Source: Competibacter_A sp037045685
GTDB taxonomy: Bacteria > Pseudomonadota > Gammaproteobacteria > Competibacterales > Competibacteraceae
Length of the DNA stretch: 64,000 nt
Assembly: GCA_037045685.1 (NCBI GenBank)
Contig: JBAOII010000011.1
Coordinates: forward strand, 186,001 to 250,000
Reading direction: 5' to 3'
Part shown: positions 45,916-56,500 of the stretch, piece after piece
Position numbering within the stretch: position 1 is the first letter of the stretch
Layout: each line of letters starts with the position of its first letter
Translations under genes and position numbers: made by a program
The notes under the pieces: generated by a model
Databases searched by the model: none
What the model saw: the letters and a program-made list of their open reading frames with translations, nothing else
Told to the model about the DNA's origin: nothing

Positions 45916-48900
45916 ATGCGGAATTTTTTGGTTGGCATCCTGTACGCGGTTTTGCTTCTTGCGGCACCGTGGGCGTGGTCGGCATCGCCCACCGAACCAG
46001 CGAACAGTGCAGACCGGGTTGCGTTGACCGGTCATGTCTTGCCGGCGCTGTCGGTGGCTCAGCCGGTTCTGTCAACCATGGCGGCCCCTCTTGTTGCGGA
46101 ACCCTTAACGCTCACCGTTGTGCTGCGGCGCTCCGACCCGGCTGGGTTCGAGGAGTATTTACAGGATGTCTACAACCCGCAATCTCCCCAATATCGGAAG
46201 TTCCTGAGTCCTGAGGAAGTTTCCGACCAGTTCGGACCCAGCCAGGGCGATTACGACGCGGTGAGGGCGTACTTCGAGCAGCAGGGATTCACGGTAACAG
46301 AAGGCTCGGCAAACCGGATGACGATGATTGTTGCCGGGACTCGTGCGATGGCGGAAAAGGCGCTGGATCTCGGAATTAGCGACTACGTGCTGGGCGAACG
46401 CCAGTTTTACGCTAATTCGAGCGAGCCGACACTACCAAAAGCCATTGCGGACAAAGTGCAATCAGTGGTCGGGCTTTCCGATCTCGCCAAGCCGGAACGA
46501 CCAAGAGGTTCAATTCGGAAAATAGACCTCGCCCATAATGGAGAAGGTATAAAAAAGGCATTCTGTCCAGTCGTGGTGGCCCTGTACAATCTGTGGGAAA
46601 CTCCGGGCAATTGGTGGGTAAGCGCACAAAACTGGAATTCCGGCGTTTGGGACGGAATGTGGGCTTCATACAATAAATCGATAAACCAGCCGTTTACTCC
46701 AACGCCGCCAAAACCCCAGAAACTTTGGATCTGCGACTCTAAAGGCGATGCGGTTCTAACCAATTCTTCGGGGGGATCGGGCGGGGGGAGCGGACTCGCT
46801 TCCCGAGCGGGAAGTCACAATGCGACTATTCGGGCGGCTCCGGTTTCGAATTGGCTCACCGTGGATGGTACGGGCCAAAAAATTGGCCTGGTGGAATTCG
46901 ACACTTTTTCGATTTCCGACGTCACGGATTTTCTCGCCTTCGAGCGTAAAGGCGCTCTGATAAACAACCTGTCACAAGTCCATGTGGGTGGCGGCGCGAC
47001 GGCTGGAGCCAATCAAGCGGAAGTCCTGCTCGACATCGACTTCGTCCTGCCGTTCGCGAGCGGGGCGCAAGTGATTGTTTACGATGCGCCATTTACTGGC
47101 GCTGGTAGTTTCCAGGCGGTGTTCAACCGCATGATCACCGATGGAATGACCATCGTCAGCAACAGTTGGAGTTACTGCGAGGACCAGACCACCCTAGCCG
47201 ATGTGCAGAGTATCGATTCTATTCTTGCCACTGCGGTCGCGTCCGGAATTAGCGTGTTCAATGCCTCGGGCGATACCGGTAGTACTTGTTTGGACGGCAG
47301 CCCAAATACGGTCGGCGTACCGGCTAGCTCGCCAAATGCGACCGCTGTCGGAGGGACGTCGGCGGTACCCGGCCCCGGTTCCTTGTATCAATCGGAGACT
47401 TGGTGGAACGGTTCGGCCAGCACTCCGCCTACCGGTCAAGGAGGCTTTGGCATCAGTCGCTTTTTCGGCCGGCCGTTTTATCAAAATGGATTCACCGCGT
47501 CGGTGATGCGGTCGGTCCCCGATGTGGTGGCGAATGCCGATCCGCAACATGGCATCCAAATTTGTCAGGCAAGCGACGGCGGCTGCCCCAGCCCCTCGAT
47601 CTGGGGTGGTACCAGCATGGCGGCGCCTGCCTGGGCGGCTTACACTGCGTTGCTCAACCAGGCTCAAGGTACGAACCTTGGCTTTCTCAATCCTTTGCTT
47701 TATCCGCTCTCGGGCACCATCGCTTTCCATGACGCGGCATCCATGGGTAGCGATTTTGCGCATGTCGGGCTCGGATCACCCAACGTAAATGCCCTGCATG
47801 TGGCCTTGGCCAAGAAAGTTCTGGGGCCTACTAGCGCGGACTTGTCGGGGATCTACCCGATCAGCCGAGTCGGGGATGTGGACACCGTGGCACAACTGGG
47901 CGGCGTGCCCGCCGACGGCAACACACCGCTATACGTGATCGCCGTGCTCCGCGATGCCGCCGGTAACACCTTGAGCGGCAAAACCGTGGCTTTGAGCGCG
48001 AATCCCAGCGCTAACGTCATTATCGTCCCGTCTAGCGGCGTCACGAATTCCGCCAATGGCGCGATGGTGTTCACCGTGACCGGTACCGCTATCCAGGACG
48101 TGAATTTCAACGCACAGGTTTCCGGGGACAACGTCGCTCTCACGGCGCCTAACCCGGTGAGCTTTGTCGCCCCACCCGCCGCCAGTGCCAGCATCAGCGC
48201 GTCGCCAACCAGCGTTCCCCCAGATGGCGCCAGCGCATCCACCATCACGGTGACGCTCAAAGACGCGCAGAATCGGCCCTCGCCCGGCAAGCAGGTCACG
48301 CTGTCGCAAGGCGGTGGTCGCTCGGCCATCACCGGCCCGAGTCCCGCCGTCACCGACGCCGCCGGGCAGATTCAGTTCACCGCCCGGAACGGGGTGAGCG
48401 AGACTGTCGTGTACACGGCCGTCGATGTGACCGACGGCGATCTGCCCGTTCCTGGTTCCGCGACCGTCAATTTCACCGGCACCCCGACCTCTTGCGTCGG
48501 AGCGCCGCCGACCGCCGCGAACGGTTTCGCCCTGACGCCCTTCGCCAACGGCTTCGTCACGCAAAACCTGTTCTACGGCAACGTCAACTGGGGCTGCGCG
48601 GGGGCATCCAATCCGACGTTCGGGGCCTCGGGATCGGTATACGCCACCAATTTCGGCACCGGCGATTTGTTCGAGTTTGGGCTCGCCGGTGGCGTCGTCT
48701 CCAACGGCGATAAACTGTCGAATCTGGGGCTCACCCTCGGCCAGCCGACCTTCGGCAAGGACGGCCGGCTTTACGCCACGCACGGCGCGACGACCGGCAA
48801 TTTCACCACCGGCGATATCGTCGAGATCGACCCGGCGACCGGCGCCCAACTGCGGGTCGTCGCCGCCAACCTGACCTGCCCCAACGGTCTTTCCGTCGAT

Positions 48901-50563
48901 CCGCTGAGCGGCGATCTGTTCTTCGACGACGCTTGCACCGGGGCCGGCTCCGACAACCCGTCCCTGTTCCGGGTGCGCAACCCGAGCGGCGCCACGCCAA
49001 CGGTGGAAGTCTATGCCACCCTACCCACCACGGCGGGGAACGGCGCCATATCGTTCGCGCCGGATGGCACGATCTATGTGGTCAGCAATTACTACAACAA
49101 TTCGAACGCGCCGGTCTTGCGCGTGGCCGGTACCGACCAACCCTCGCCGCCGGCGATCGCCGCAATTCCCGGCATCACCACCAATTACTGGGTCACCGTC
49201 GGCGAGGCTCTGCCGAACGGATCGGCCAAGTCGTTGATCGTGCTGGCGGGGACCGCGCCCAATCTCGCGCTCGCCCTGGTGGACATCACCGCCAATCCGC
49301 CCACCTCGACCCCGTTGACCGTGGGCGGGATCGGATCGGGGGTTATCGGCCCAGATGGTTGTCTCTATGCCAGCGCCACCGACACCATCTACAAGCTGGC
49401 TCCCAGCGCCGGCGGCTGCGGGTTCGCCGCGACCAACCCCGCGCCCGCGCTGGTTTTGTCACCGGCGACGGTTTCACCCAACCCGGCGCAGGGCGGCTCT
49501 CAAAGCTTTACTGCAACATTCACTAATGTCACCGCGCCAATCGGAACAGGGGTTTACTTCCAAATTGATGGAGCAAACAAACAAACCAAATTTGCGAAAA
49601 CAGACGCGAGTGGTAAAGCGACCGTCACTTATTCAGGTATCTTCACTGGAGTCGATACCGTGACCGCTCGGGCAGCGGTAGGCGCGTCGAACTTGGTATC
49701 CAACTCGACGAGCCTGACCTGGAATGCCGGCAAGCACACCACCTTCCTGAGCTTGAACACCAGCCCGTCGAGTTCCACCGTCGGAACGCCGGTGACGCTG
49801 GTGGCGGGCTTGTTCGATGTTTCGGCGAATCCCGCCGCCGCGATCACAGGTGCGTCGATCCAGTTCGCGGTCGGCGGCCAGTCGTGCAGCGGCACCACCA
49901 ACGCCAGCGGGGTTGCGAGTTGCAGTGTCACTCTCTCCACAGCAGGATCGTTCACCCTGACGGCCAGCTACGCCGGAACCGCCCAGTTCGTGCCGGCTAC
50001 CGCCTCGCAATCGTTCTTCGTGGTCGCTCCTGGCGTGACGCCTCCGCCTTGCTTCACCGGAACGCTGTCGGGCGGCGGACAGGCGACCGCCTGCCTGCCT
50101 CCCGGCGTACCGCCGGCCTGCCAGTTCATCAACCCGGCCTTCGTTCCGGTCGCCAGCACCGGGGTCGCGCCGCCGGCGGGTATCCAAATCCCCTATGACC
50201 TGTTCCAGTTCACCGCGACCGGCTGCGGCGGTTCGATCACGCTGGCGTTGACCTACCCGGCCGCGCTGCCGGCGAACGCCAGCTATTGGAAGTTCGGCCC
50301 CACCACCGGCCAGCCGGCGCACTGGTACGCGCTGCCCGCGACGGTCAACGGCAACACGCTGACGGTCACCCTGGACCGATGGCGGCGCTGGCGATAGCGA
50401 CCTGCAAGCGAACGGCAGCATCGTCGATCCGGGCGGTGCGGGTTACGCCGCCGATGCCGTGGCAATTCCCACTCTCGACGAGCGGTGGCTGGCGGTCCTC
50501 GCGCTGCTGGTGGTCAGCCTCGGCGCGGCGGCTCTTCGAGGGCAGCCGGTCAGGCGAGTGTAG
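45916..50563 (+). CDS. Large secreted S53 (sedolisin) protease with beta-propeller-like region, Ig-like domains and IPTL-CTERM tail; one frameshift
   Basis: About 1548 residues if one base is removed at 50373-50374. Signal peptide MRNFLVGILYAVLLLAAPWA; pro-kumamolisin domain (LRRSDPAGFEEYLQDVYNPQSPQYRKFLSPEEV); S53 catalytic domain with Glu and Asp in AEVLLDID (about 369 and 373), Asp in ASGD (about 453) and Ser in WGGTSMAAP (about 567). Then two bacterial Ig-like repeats, an NHL/SMP-30-like region, two more Ig-like repeats and a GCGG... module. The tail DGGAGDSDLQANGSIVDPGG then AIPTLDERWLAVLALLVVSL is an IPTL-CTERM sorting signal, but it is reached only after the extra G; as written translation stops at 50397. 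Likely cell-surface anchored. Confidence 0.87.
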
Positions 50564-50613
50564 CGGAGGATCGCTAGCGCGCCGGGGGTGTGGAGCGTCC
50601 GCCGCTCCCGGCG

Positions 50614-51673
50614 CTAAACCGCCGTCTCGAACCCATACGGCAACGGTTCCAGCCGGAGTTCCGGTCCGCTGGCGTCGCCCAATCGCAGCGCGCCCTGTTC
50701 GGCGCACTCGATCAGCGCGACCGCCAGCACGAGCGTAACCGCCGTCGGGATGACGGCAGGCGTCCGCCAGCCGGCCGGCGCTTTGGCTGGCATCCGTCTG
50801 GGGCGAGAACAGCGGATCGCCGGGGCGGGGCGGGGTCGGGCTGTCCACTCGGGCGAGATACCATCCGCCGTTTCAGCTTGCCCAGATAATGGGTGCGCGC
50901 CACGACCTCCTGTCCGGTGTAGCAGCCTTTTTGAAAGCCGATCGCCGTCCAGCAATTGCAGGTTGAGCATTTGCGGCACGAACGCTTCCACGGTTTCGGG
51001 ATAAACCGTCGGGGTGCCGGCGAGAAGCTCCAGCAGCCGCCAAGCCTCGGCGCCGACCGGCGTGAGGTCAGGCGCCAAGGCGCTCCAGGCCGCTTGGATT
51101 TCCGACACCGGGCCGTGCAGCTCGTAACGCGGGATCGGCCCGGGCAGGCGAATCGCGGTGACGCCGTTCGAATGCCAGCACGTCGCCCGGCATCATCTCG
51201 TTTACGGAATCCGTTGTTTGCGCGGCGAGCAGACGCGCGGCGTCAGGTCCGGCCACGCCGATCCGCGCCAGCGCGTCGCTGGCGTCCTCCAGAGCGGTTT
51301 TGGCTCTCAGCACATACTTGCGCAAGCGCGCGAGCGTCGGTTCCACCATCGGCCGGGGCAGTTCCAGGTAAAAATCATCCCCGCGCCGGAACAGCCGGAA
51401 ACTGGCCAGCGCCCGGCCCTTGGGGCTGCAATACGCGCCGATCAGGCTATGTTCCGGCGTGACTTGCCGCACGTCGCAAGTGAGTTGCCCCTGCAAGAAG
51501 GTCTCGCTGTCGGGGCCGCACACGGCGATCAGGCCCAGGTGGGACAGGTCGCAACCGATGTCATCGGATAGCGCCGCGCGCAACTCGGTTTCCGCCCGGC
51601 CAAAATCCGCCACGCGATCCGCCGCCAACACCGCGCCCGCCCGTTCGAGAAATGCCCGCCACTCTGTGTTCAT
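50614..51673 (-). pseudogene. ygfZ: tRNA-modifying / Fe-S repair protein YgfZ, broken by four single-base insertions
   Basis: Folate-binding aminomethyltransferase-like protein that supports Fe-S enzymes. Pieces in three frames add up to a full-length protein of about 351 residues: MNTEWRAFLERAG..FLQGQLTCDV; then NGVTAIRLPGPIPRYELHG; then the signature IGFQKGCYTGQEVVARTHYLGKLKRR; then YLARVDSPTPPRPGDPLFSP; then LVLAVALIECAEQ to LRLEPLPYGFE. Frame changes fall at 51169, 50943, 50861 and 50734, each an extra G on the coding strand between two whole codons. Either the sequence has errors here or the gene has decayed. Confidence 0.85.
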
Positions 51674-51912
51674 GCCATGAAATCCCGTTGTCTTTCCAGC
51701 CGCTTAAGGATGGGGCGACCGCTGGGCCATTCCCGCTCCTTCATTGCGTTCGGGGGCCGCGAACGGCATAATACCCCCAAGAATATAGACTGAAATACCC
51801 CACTGCCGCACTAGGGTACGACGCCTGCGATTCTCCCGGTAACACCATCGGCGGATGGAACAAGGATGGTCGGCCACCGCCATCCCCACAACCTGCTATT
51901 CCGTGAGTTGTC

Positions 51913-52083
51913 ATGAATAACAACGATACCCAGACAACGCTGCCACCGCAGCCGGCCCCGGCCTCCGAACAAGCCCCGCAAGCCGAGCGAGCCAAGAAAC
52001 CCCTGGAGTTCGGCGGCCCCAAGGGACCCGAACCCACCCGCTACGGCGATTGGGAAAAAGCCGGCCGCTGCATCGACTTCTAG
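51913..52083 (+). CDS. Small SdhAF4-like protein (DUF1674)
   Basis: 56 residues: an N-terminal proline/alanine-rich part and the conserved C-terminal block KPLEFGGPKGPEPTRYGDWE, ending KAGRCIDF. This is the signature of the DUF1674 / succinate dehydrogenase assembly factor 4 family, which helps flavinylated SdhA assemble in eukaryotes and some bacteria. It sits 163 bases upstream of sdhC on the same strand, which strengthens the assignment. Confidence 0.82.
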   Translation: MNNNDTQTTLPPQPAPASEQAPQAERAKKPLEFGGPKGPEPTRYGDWEKAGRCIDF

Positions 52084-52246
52084 CCCGTCCCCGCCGCTCG
52101 CGGTGGATGCCCGGCGCCGGGCGCGACCTCGCCCGATCCTGTCGTTCCCGTTGTGGCATCCCCCGAAATGGGGGTAGCATTCCCATCGATTTTGCGCCGC
52201 ACAAAAATGAGTTCCTGCTTCGCCACTGCATAACGAGGAGAAACCT

Positions 52247-52633
52247 ATGTCAGCCAACAAGCGGCCTTTGTCGCCGTTCATGATCGGTCCGTACTACAAA
52301 CCACAAATGACCTCGGTGCTGTCCATCACCCACCGCGCCACCGGAGCCGGCTTGGTGGTGGGCACCTTGTTGCTGGTGTACTGGCTGGCGGCCGCTGCGG
52401 TCGGTCCCGAAGCCTACGAACACGCCAAGTCGGTATTGGGTTCGATGCTGGGGCAACTGTTTATGTTCCTGTGGACTTGGGCGCTGTTCTATCACATGGC
52501 CAACGGCATCCGGCACCTGTTCTGGGACGCCGGCCAGGGCTTCGAGATGAAGGATGCCACCAAGTCCGGCTGGGCCGTGGTCTGGTCCTCCATCATTTTG
52601 ACCGTGCTGTGCTGGCTGATTGCCGGGACTTGA
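52247..52633 (+). CDS. sdhC: Succinate dehydrogenase cytochrome b556 subunit
   Basis: Membrane anchor of complex II. 128 residues with RPLSPFMIGPYYKPQMTSVLSITHRATGAGL (conserved S and R near the quinone site), three transmembrane helices and a heme-ligand candidate His in LFYHMANGIRHLFWD. GAGGAGAAA precedes the ATG; sdhD follows after 11 bases. Confidence 0.95.
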   Translation: MSANKRPLSPFMIGPYYKPQMTSVLSITHRATGAGLVVGTLLLVYWLAAAAVGPEAYEHAKSVLGSMLGQLFMFLWTWALFYHMANGIRHLFWDAGQGFEMKDATKSGWAVVWSSIILTVLCWLIAGT

Positions 52634-52644
52634 GGAGAAACGTC

Positions 52645-53022
52645 ATGAGTATTCGCACCCCGCTCGCCCGCGTTCGCGGTCTGGGCACCGCCAAAGACGG
52701 CACCCACCATTGGTGGATGCAGCGCGTGACCTCCATCGCCCTGGTGCCGCTGGTGCTGTGGTTCGCCTTTTCCATGCTGCGCTATTCGCGCGCCGAATAC
52801 GAGGTGTTCCAGCACTGGCTGAGCCATCCGATCAACGCCGGGCTGATGGTGACGTTTTTGTTCGCGGTGTTCTATCACGCCAAGCTGGGCATGCAGGTGA
52901 TCTACGAGGACTACGTCCGGCCGGAATGGGCCATGTACGTCGCGCTGCTCGCCACCCAATTCGTGCTGTTCCTGCTGGGCGCCATCTCCATCGTCGCCGT
53001 GCTCAAGATCGCACTGGCCTGA
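52645..53022 (+). CDS. sdhD: Succinate dehydrogenase hydrophobic anchor subunit
   Basis: 125 residues, three transmembrane helices. Conserved GLGTAKDGTHHWWMQRVTSIALVPL at the start and FYHAKLGMQVIYEDYVR (heme His, quinone-site Asp-Tyr) in helix 2. Start ATG 52645 after TGAGGAGAAACG. Confidence 0.95.
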   Translation: MSIRTPLARVRGLGTAKDGTHHWWMQRVTSIALVPLVLWFAFSMLRYSRAEYEVFQHWLSHPINAGLMVTFLFAVFYHAKLGMQVIYEDYVRPEWAMYVALLATQFVLFLLGAISIVAVLKIALA

Positions 53023-53048
53023 CGCCCACCACCGGAGGCTGAGGTTTC

Positions 53049-54839
53049 ATGTCCAACGCATACAAACTGATCAATCACAATTACGACGTGGTCGTGGTCG
53101 GCGCCGGCGGCGCCGGATTGCGCGCCACCTTCGGCATGGCCCAGAAGGGCCTGAAGACGGCCTGCCTGACCAAGGTTTTCCCCACCCGCAGCCACACCGT
53201 GGCCGCGCAGGGCGGCATGTCGGCCGCGCTCGGCAACATGGGCGCCGACCTGTGGCAGTGGCACTTCTACGACACCGTCAAGGGTTCCGACTGGCTCGGC
53301 GACCAGGACGCCATCGAGTACATGTGCCGCGAGGCCATCCCGGCCGTGATCGAGCTGGAGCACTACGGCGTGCCGTTCTCCCGCACCGAGGAAGGCAAGA
53401 TTTACCAGCGCCCGTTCGGCGGCATGACCACCAACTACGGCGAGGGCATCGCCCAGCGCACCTGCGCTGCCGCCGACCGCACCGGCCACGCCATCCTGCA
53501 CACGCTGTATCAGCAGGCGCTCCGGCACGACGCCGAATTCTTCATCGAATACTTCGCGCTGGATTTGATCGTGGACGACGACGGCGTCTGTCGCGGCGTG
53601 GTGGCCTGGGATCTGGCCGACGGCACGCTCCACGTCTTCCGCGCCCACCAGACCGTGCTCGCCACCGGCGGCTACGGCCGCGCCTTCTTCTCGGCCACCT
53701 CCGCCCACACTTGCACCGGCGACGGCAACGGCATGGTGTTGCGCGCCGGCCTGCCCTTGCAGGACATGGAATTCACCCAGTTCCACCCGACCGGCATCTA
53801 CGGCTCCGGCTGTCTGATGACCGAAGGCTGCCGGGGCGAGGGCGGCTATCTGACCAATTCGCTCGGCGAGCGCTTCATGGAGCGCTACGCGCCCAACGCC
53901 AAAGACTTGGCGTCCCGCGACGTGGTCAGCCGCTCCATGACCATCGAGATTCGCGAAGGCCGCGGCGTTGGCGAGCACAAGGATCATATCCATCTGCACT
54001 TGGAGCATCTGGGCGCCGGCGTCATCAACGAGCGGCTGCCGGGCATCGCCGAGACCGCCCGCATCTTCGCCGGCGTGGACGTGACCAAGGAGCCGGCGCC
54101 GGTGTTGCCGACCGTTCACTACAACATGGGCGGCATCCCGACCAACTATCACGGCGAAGTGGTCATCCTCAAGAACGGCAATCCCGATGCGGTCATTCCC
54201 GGCCTGATGGCCATCGGCGAGGCCGCTTGCGTGTCGGTGCACGGCGCCAACCGGCTGGGCTCCAACTCGCTGCTCGACATCGTGGTGTTCGGTCGCGCCG
54301 CCGCCATCCGCTGCGCCGAACTGATCAAGTCCAACAGCCCGCACAAGGATTTGCCGGAGCGCGTGGTCGACCAAATCGTCGCCCGCTTCGACAGGTTGCG
54401 CAACGCCAACGGCGAAAACCCGACCGCCGGCCTGCGGATGCGGATGCAGCGGACCATGCAGAACCACGCGGCGGTGTTCCGTACCGGCGACTCGATGGCC
54501 GAAGGTATCCATCTGCTGGAAGACGTGTTCGCCGGCTTCGAGCACGTTCGGGTCAGCGACCGCGGCATGGTCTGGAACTCCGACTTGGTCGAGACGCTGG
54601 AGCTGGACAACTTGCTGGGCTGCGCGATGGTCTCCATCAAATCCGCCTTCAACCGCACCGAAAGCCGGGGCGGCCACGCTCGCGAGGACTACCCGGACCG
54701 CAACGACGACCAATGGATGAAGCACACCCTGTCGTGGCTGGATCCCAAGGGCCAAGTCACCATCGACTACCGGCCGGTCCACACCTATACCCTGACCGAT
54801 GGGGTGGAGTACGTTCCGCCCAAGAAGCGCACTTACTGA
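53049..54839 (+). CDS. sdhA: Succinate dehydrogenase flavoprotein subunit
   Basis: Oxidises succinate to fumarate; FAD is bound covalently to the His of TRSHTVAAQGGMSAALGN. 596 residues with the dinucleotide fold VVVGAGGAGLRATFGMAQ, the FAD region GGYGRAFFSATSAHTCTGDGNGM and QFHPTGIYGSG. Full length, in the order sdhC-D-A-B. Confidence 0.98.
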   Translation: MSNAYKLINHNYDVVVVGAGGAGLRATFGMAQKGLKTACLTKVFPTRSHTVAAQGGMSAALGNMGADLWQWHFYDTVKGSDWLGDQDAIEYMCREAIPAVIELEHYGVPFSRTEEGKIYQRPFGGMTTNYGEGIAQRTCAAADRTGHAILHTLYQQALRHDAEFFIEYFALDLIVDDDGVCRGVVAWDLADGTLHVFRAHQTVLATGGYGRAFFSATSAHTCTGDGNGMVLRAGLPLQDMEFTQFHPTGIYGSGCLMTEGCRGEGGYLTNSLGERFMERYAPNAKDLASRDVVSRSMTIEIREGRGVGEHKDHIHLHLEHLGAGVINERLPGIAETARIFAGVDVTKEPAPVLPTVHYNMGGIPTNYHGEVVILKNGNPDAVIPGLMAIGEAACVSVHGANRLGSNSLLDIVVFGRAAAIRCAELIKSNSPHKDLPERVVDQIVARFDRLRNANGENPTAGLRMRMQRTMQNHAAVFRTGDSMAEGIHLLEDVFAGFEHVRVSDRGMVWNSDLVETLELDNLLGCAMVSIKSAFNRTESRGGHAREDYPDRNDDQWMKHTLSWLDPKGQVTIDYRPVHTYTLTDGVEYVPPKKRTY

Positions 54840-54851
54840 GAGGATGACGCC

Positions 54852-55628
54852 ATGGCTCAATTCAATCTTCCGGCTAATTCCGTCATCGGCAAGGGTAAGA
54901 CCTACTATGCCGGCGCGGGCGCGAAAAACGTCAAGCGCTTCCACATCTACCGCTGGGACCCGGACAGCGGCGAAAACCCGCGCATGGATACCTACGAGGT
55001 CGATCTGGACACTTGCGCCCCGATGGTGCTGGATGCCCTGCTCAAAATCAAGAACGAGCTCGATCCGACCCTGACCTTGCGCCGCTCCTGTCGCGAAGGC
55101 GTGTGCGGCTCCTGCGCGATGAACATCGACGGCACCAACACGCTGGCCTGCACCATCGCGATCGGCGACATCAAGGGCGACGTCAAGATTTACCCGTTGC
55201 CGCACATGTCGGTGGTCAAGGATCTGGTGCCGGATCTGACCCATTTTTACGCCCAATACGCCTCGATCAAACCCTGGTTGCAGTCGGTCACGCCGCCGCC
55301 CGAGCGCGAGCGCCTGCAATCCAAGGAAGACCGCGCCAAGCTGGACGGTCTGTACGAGTGCATCCTGTGCGCCTGTTGTTCGACCAGTTGCCCGAGCTAT
55401 TGGTGGAACGGCGAGCGTTATCTGGGACCCTCGATCCTGTTGCAAGCCTACCGCTGGATCGTGGACAGCCGCGACGAGTTCACCGGCGAGCGCCTGGACA
55501 ATTTGGAGGATCCGTTCCGGCTCTATCGTTGCCACACCATCATGAATTGCACCAAGACCTGCCCGAAGGGCTTGAATCCCGCCAAGGCGATCGCGGAAAT
55601 CAAGAAGATGATGGTGGAACGGCGGTAA
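54852..55628 (+). CDS. sdhB: Succinate dehydrogenase iron-sulfur subunit
   Basis: Carries electrons from FAD to quinone. 258 residues, slightly longer than E. coli SdhB (N-terminal extension before KRFHIYRWDPDSGENP). Clusters: 2Fe-2S in CREGVCGSCAMNIDG, then CILCACCSTSCPSYWW and CHTIMNCTKTCPKGLNP for the 4Fe-4S and 3Fe-4S centres. Followed by a terminator-like stem. Confidence 0.98.
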   Translation: MAQFNLPANSVIGKGKTYYAGAGAKNVKRFHIYRWDPDSGENPRMDTYEVDLDTCAPMVLDALLKIKNELDPTLTLRRSCREGVCGSCAMNIDGTNTLACTIAIGDIKGDVKIYPLPHMSVVKDLVPDLTHFYAQYASIKPWLQSVTPPPERERLQSKEDRAKLDGLYECILCACCSTSCPSYWWNGERYLGPSILLQAYRWIVDSRDEFTGERLDNLEDPFRLYRCHTIMNCTKTCPKGLNPAKAIAEIKKMMVERR

Positions 55629-55660
55629 TTCGTTTGCCGTTTCGGTGTTGATTCCCCCGA

Positions 55661-55694
55661 CCCCTCGCCCGCTCGCGGGCGAGGGGTTTCGTTT
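55661..55694 (+). terminator. Terminator or palindrome between sdhB and sdhE
   Basis: CCCCTCGCCCGC TC GCGGGCGAGGGG, a perfect 12-bp stem followed by TTTCGTTT. Only about 15 bases separate it from the sdhE start, so it probably tunes sdhE expression rather than ending the operon fully. Confidence 0.75.
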
Positions 55695-55710
55695 GCAGGA
55701 GAAGCGGATC

Positions 55711-55968
55711 GTGGACGAAGAAATCGGTAAATTGCGCTGGCGCTGCCGGCGCGGCATGAAAGAGCTGGATCTGCTGACGCTGGCTTATCTGGAGCGGCAT
55801 TACCCGACCGCGCCGGCCGAGGAGCGGCAGGCGTTCGCGGATCTGCTCGAACTGCAAGACCCGCTGCTGATGAGCTACATGGTCGGGCGGGAAACGCCGG
55901 CGGATGTGGTAACGGCGCGGGTGGTGGGGGTGATGCGGACCTTGCTGAATAGTCCAAACGACCCATAA
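55711..55968 (+). CDS. sdhE: FAD assembly factor SdhE (YgfY/CptB)
   Basis: Promotes covalent flavinylation of SdhA. 85 residues from GTG 55711, chosen because GGAG lies upstream and because it gives the usual short N-terminus (VDEEIGKLRWRCRRGMKELDLLTLAYLE). The RGMKELD motif is the functional core. The open frame extends upstream to 55649, but that part is encoded by the terminator stem. Confidence 0.93.
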   Translation: MDEEIGKLRWRCRRGMKELDLLTLAYLERHYPTAPAEERQAFADLLELQDPLLMSYMVGRETPADVVTARVVGVMRTLLNSPNDP

Positions 55969-56023
55969 TGGCGTTCGTACCAGCAAATCAATTCAAACGG
56001 CTGTCCGCCTTTGATCCGATAGA

Positions 56024-56067
56024 GGCACTGGTTCAGTAAAATTTTACTGAACCAGTGCCATTTTTTT
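56024..56067. terminator. 36-bp perfect palindrome with T run
   Basis: GGCACTGGTTCAGTAAAA followed by its exact reverse complement (56024-56059), then a run of seven T. It is placed to end the sdhE transcript. A palindrome this long without a loop is unusual for a plain terminator. Confidence 0.8.
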
Positions 56068-56128
56068 CGATTATTCATGGCGATTTCATCAAGCTTGGCC
56101 CTCAATATTCCATGATTGAAAGTATTCC

Positions 56129-56425
56129 ATGATTACTGCGGTGACAGGAAAAAATCAGGTGACCATTCCGGCGGAACTGGCTCGCGAACAGGACATCAAG
56201 GCCGGCACCCGCTTGGAATGGAGCAAGGGTCGGAGCGGCGAGTTCCGGGTCCGGCCGTTGCCCGATCGGGGTGATCTGGCCCGCCGCTTGAGCGGCATCG
56301 GACGGGACTGGCTACCGGCCGGCGCTGATCCGATTGGGGATTTGATCCGGGAGCGCATGGCCGAGGATGAAGAGGACAGGCCAGCGCAAACAGCGCCGGT
56401 ATCTGTTGCGCCTCGTCGAGGATAA
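56129..56425 (+). CDS. AbrB/MazE-type DNA-binding protein (antitoxin-like)
   Basis: 98 residues: MITAVTGKNQVTIPAELARE is the swapped-hairpin DNA-binding core, followed by AGTRLEWSKG. The C-terminal part (LARRLSGIGRDWLPAGADPIGDLIRERMAEDEE) could bind a partner. No intact toxin lies next to it. It sits inside the sdhE-ygfX pair and looks inserted. Confidence 0.8.
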   Translation: MITAVTGKNQVTIPAELAREQDIKAGTRLEWSKGRSGEFRVRPLPDRGDLARRLSGIGRDWLPAGADPIGDLIRERMAEDEEDRPAQTAPVSVAPRRG

Positions 56426-56500
56426 TGCCGGGCTTGAACGCAGTATATTTGCGCTATCCGGTAGCGTCGCGCCGATCCCCATCTTTCAGGAGGTGACTCG

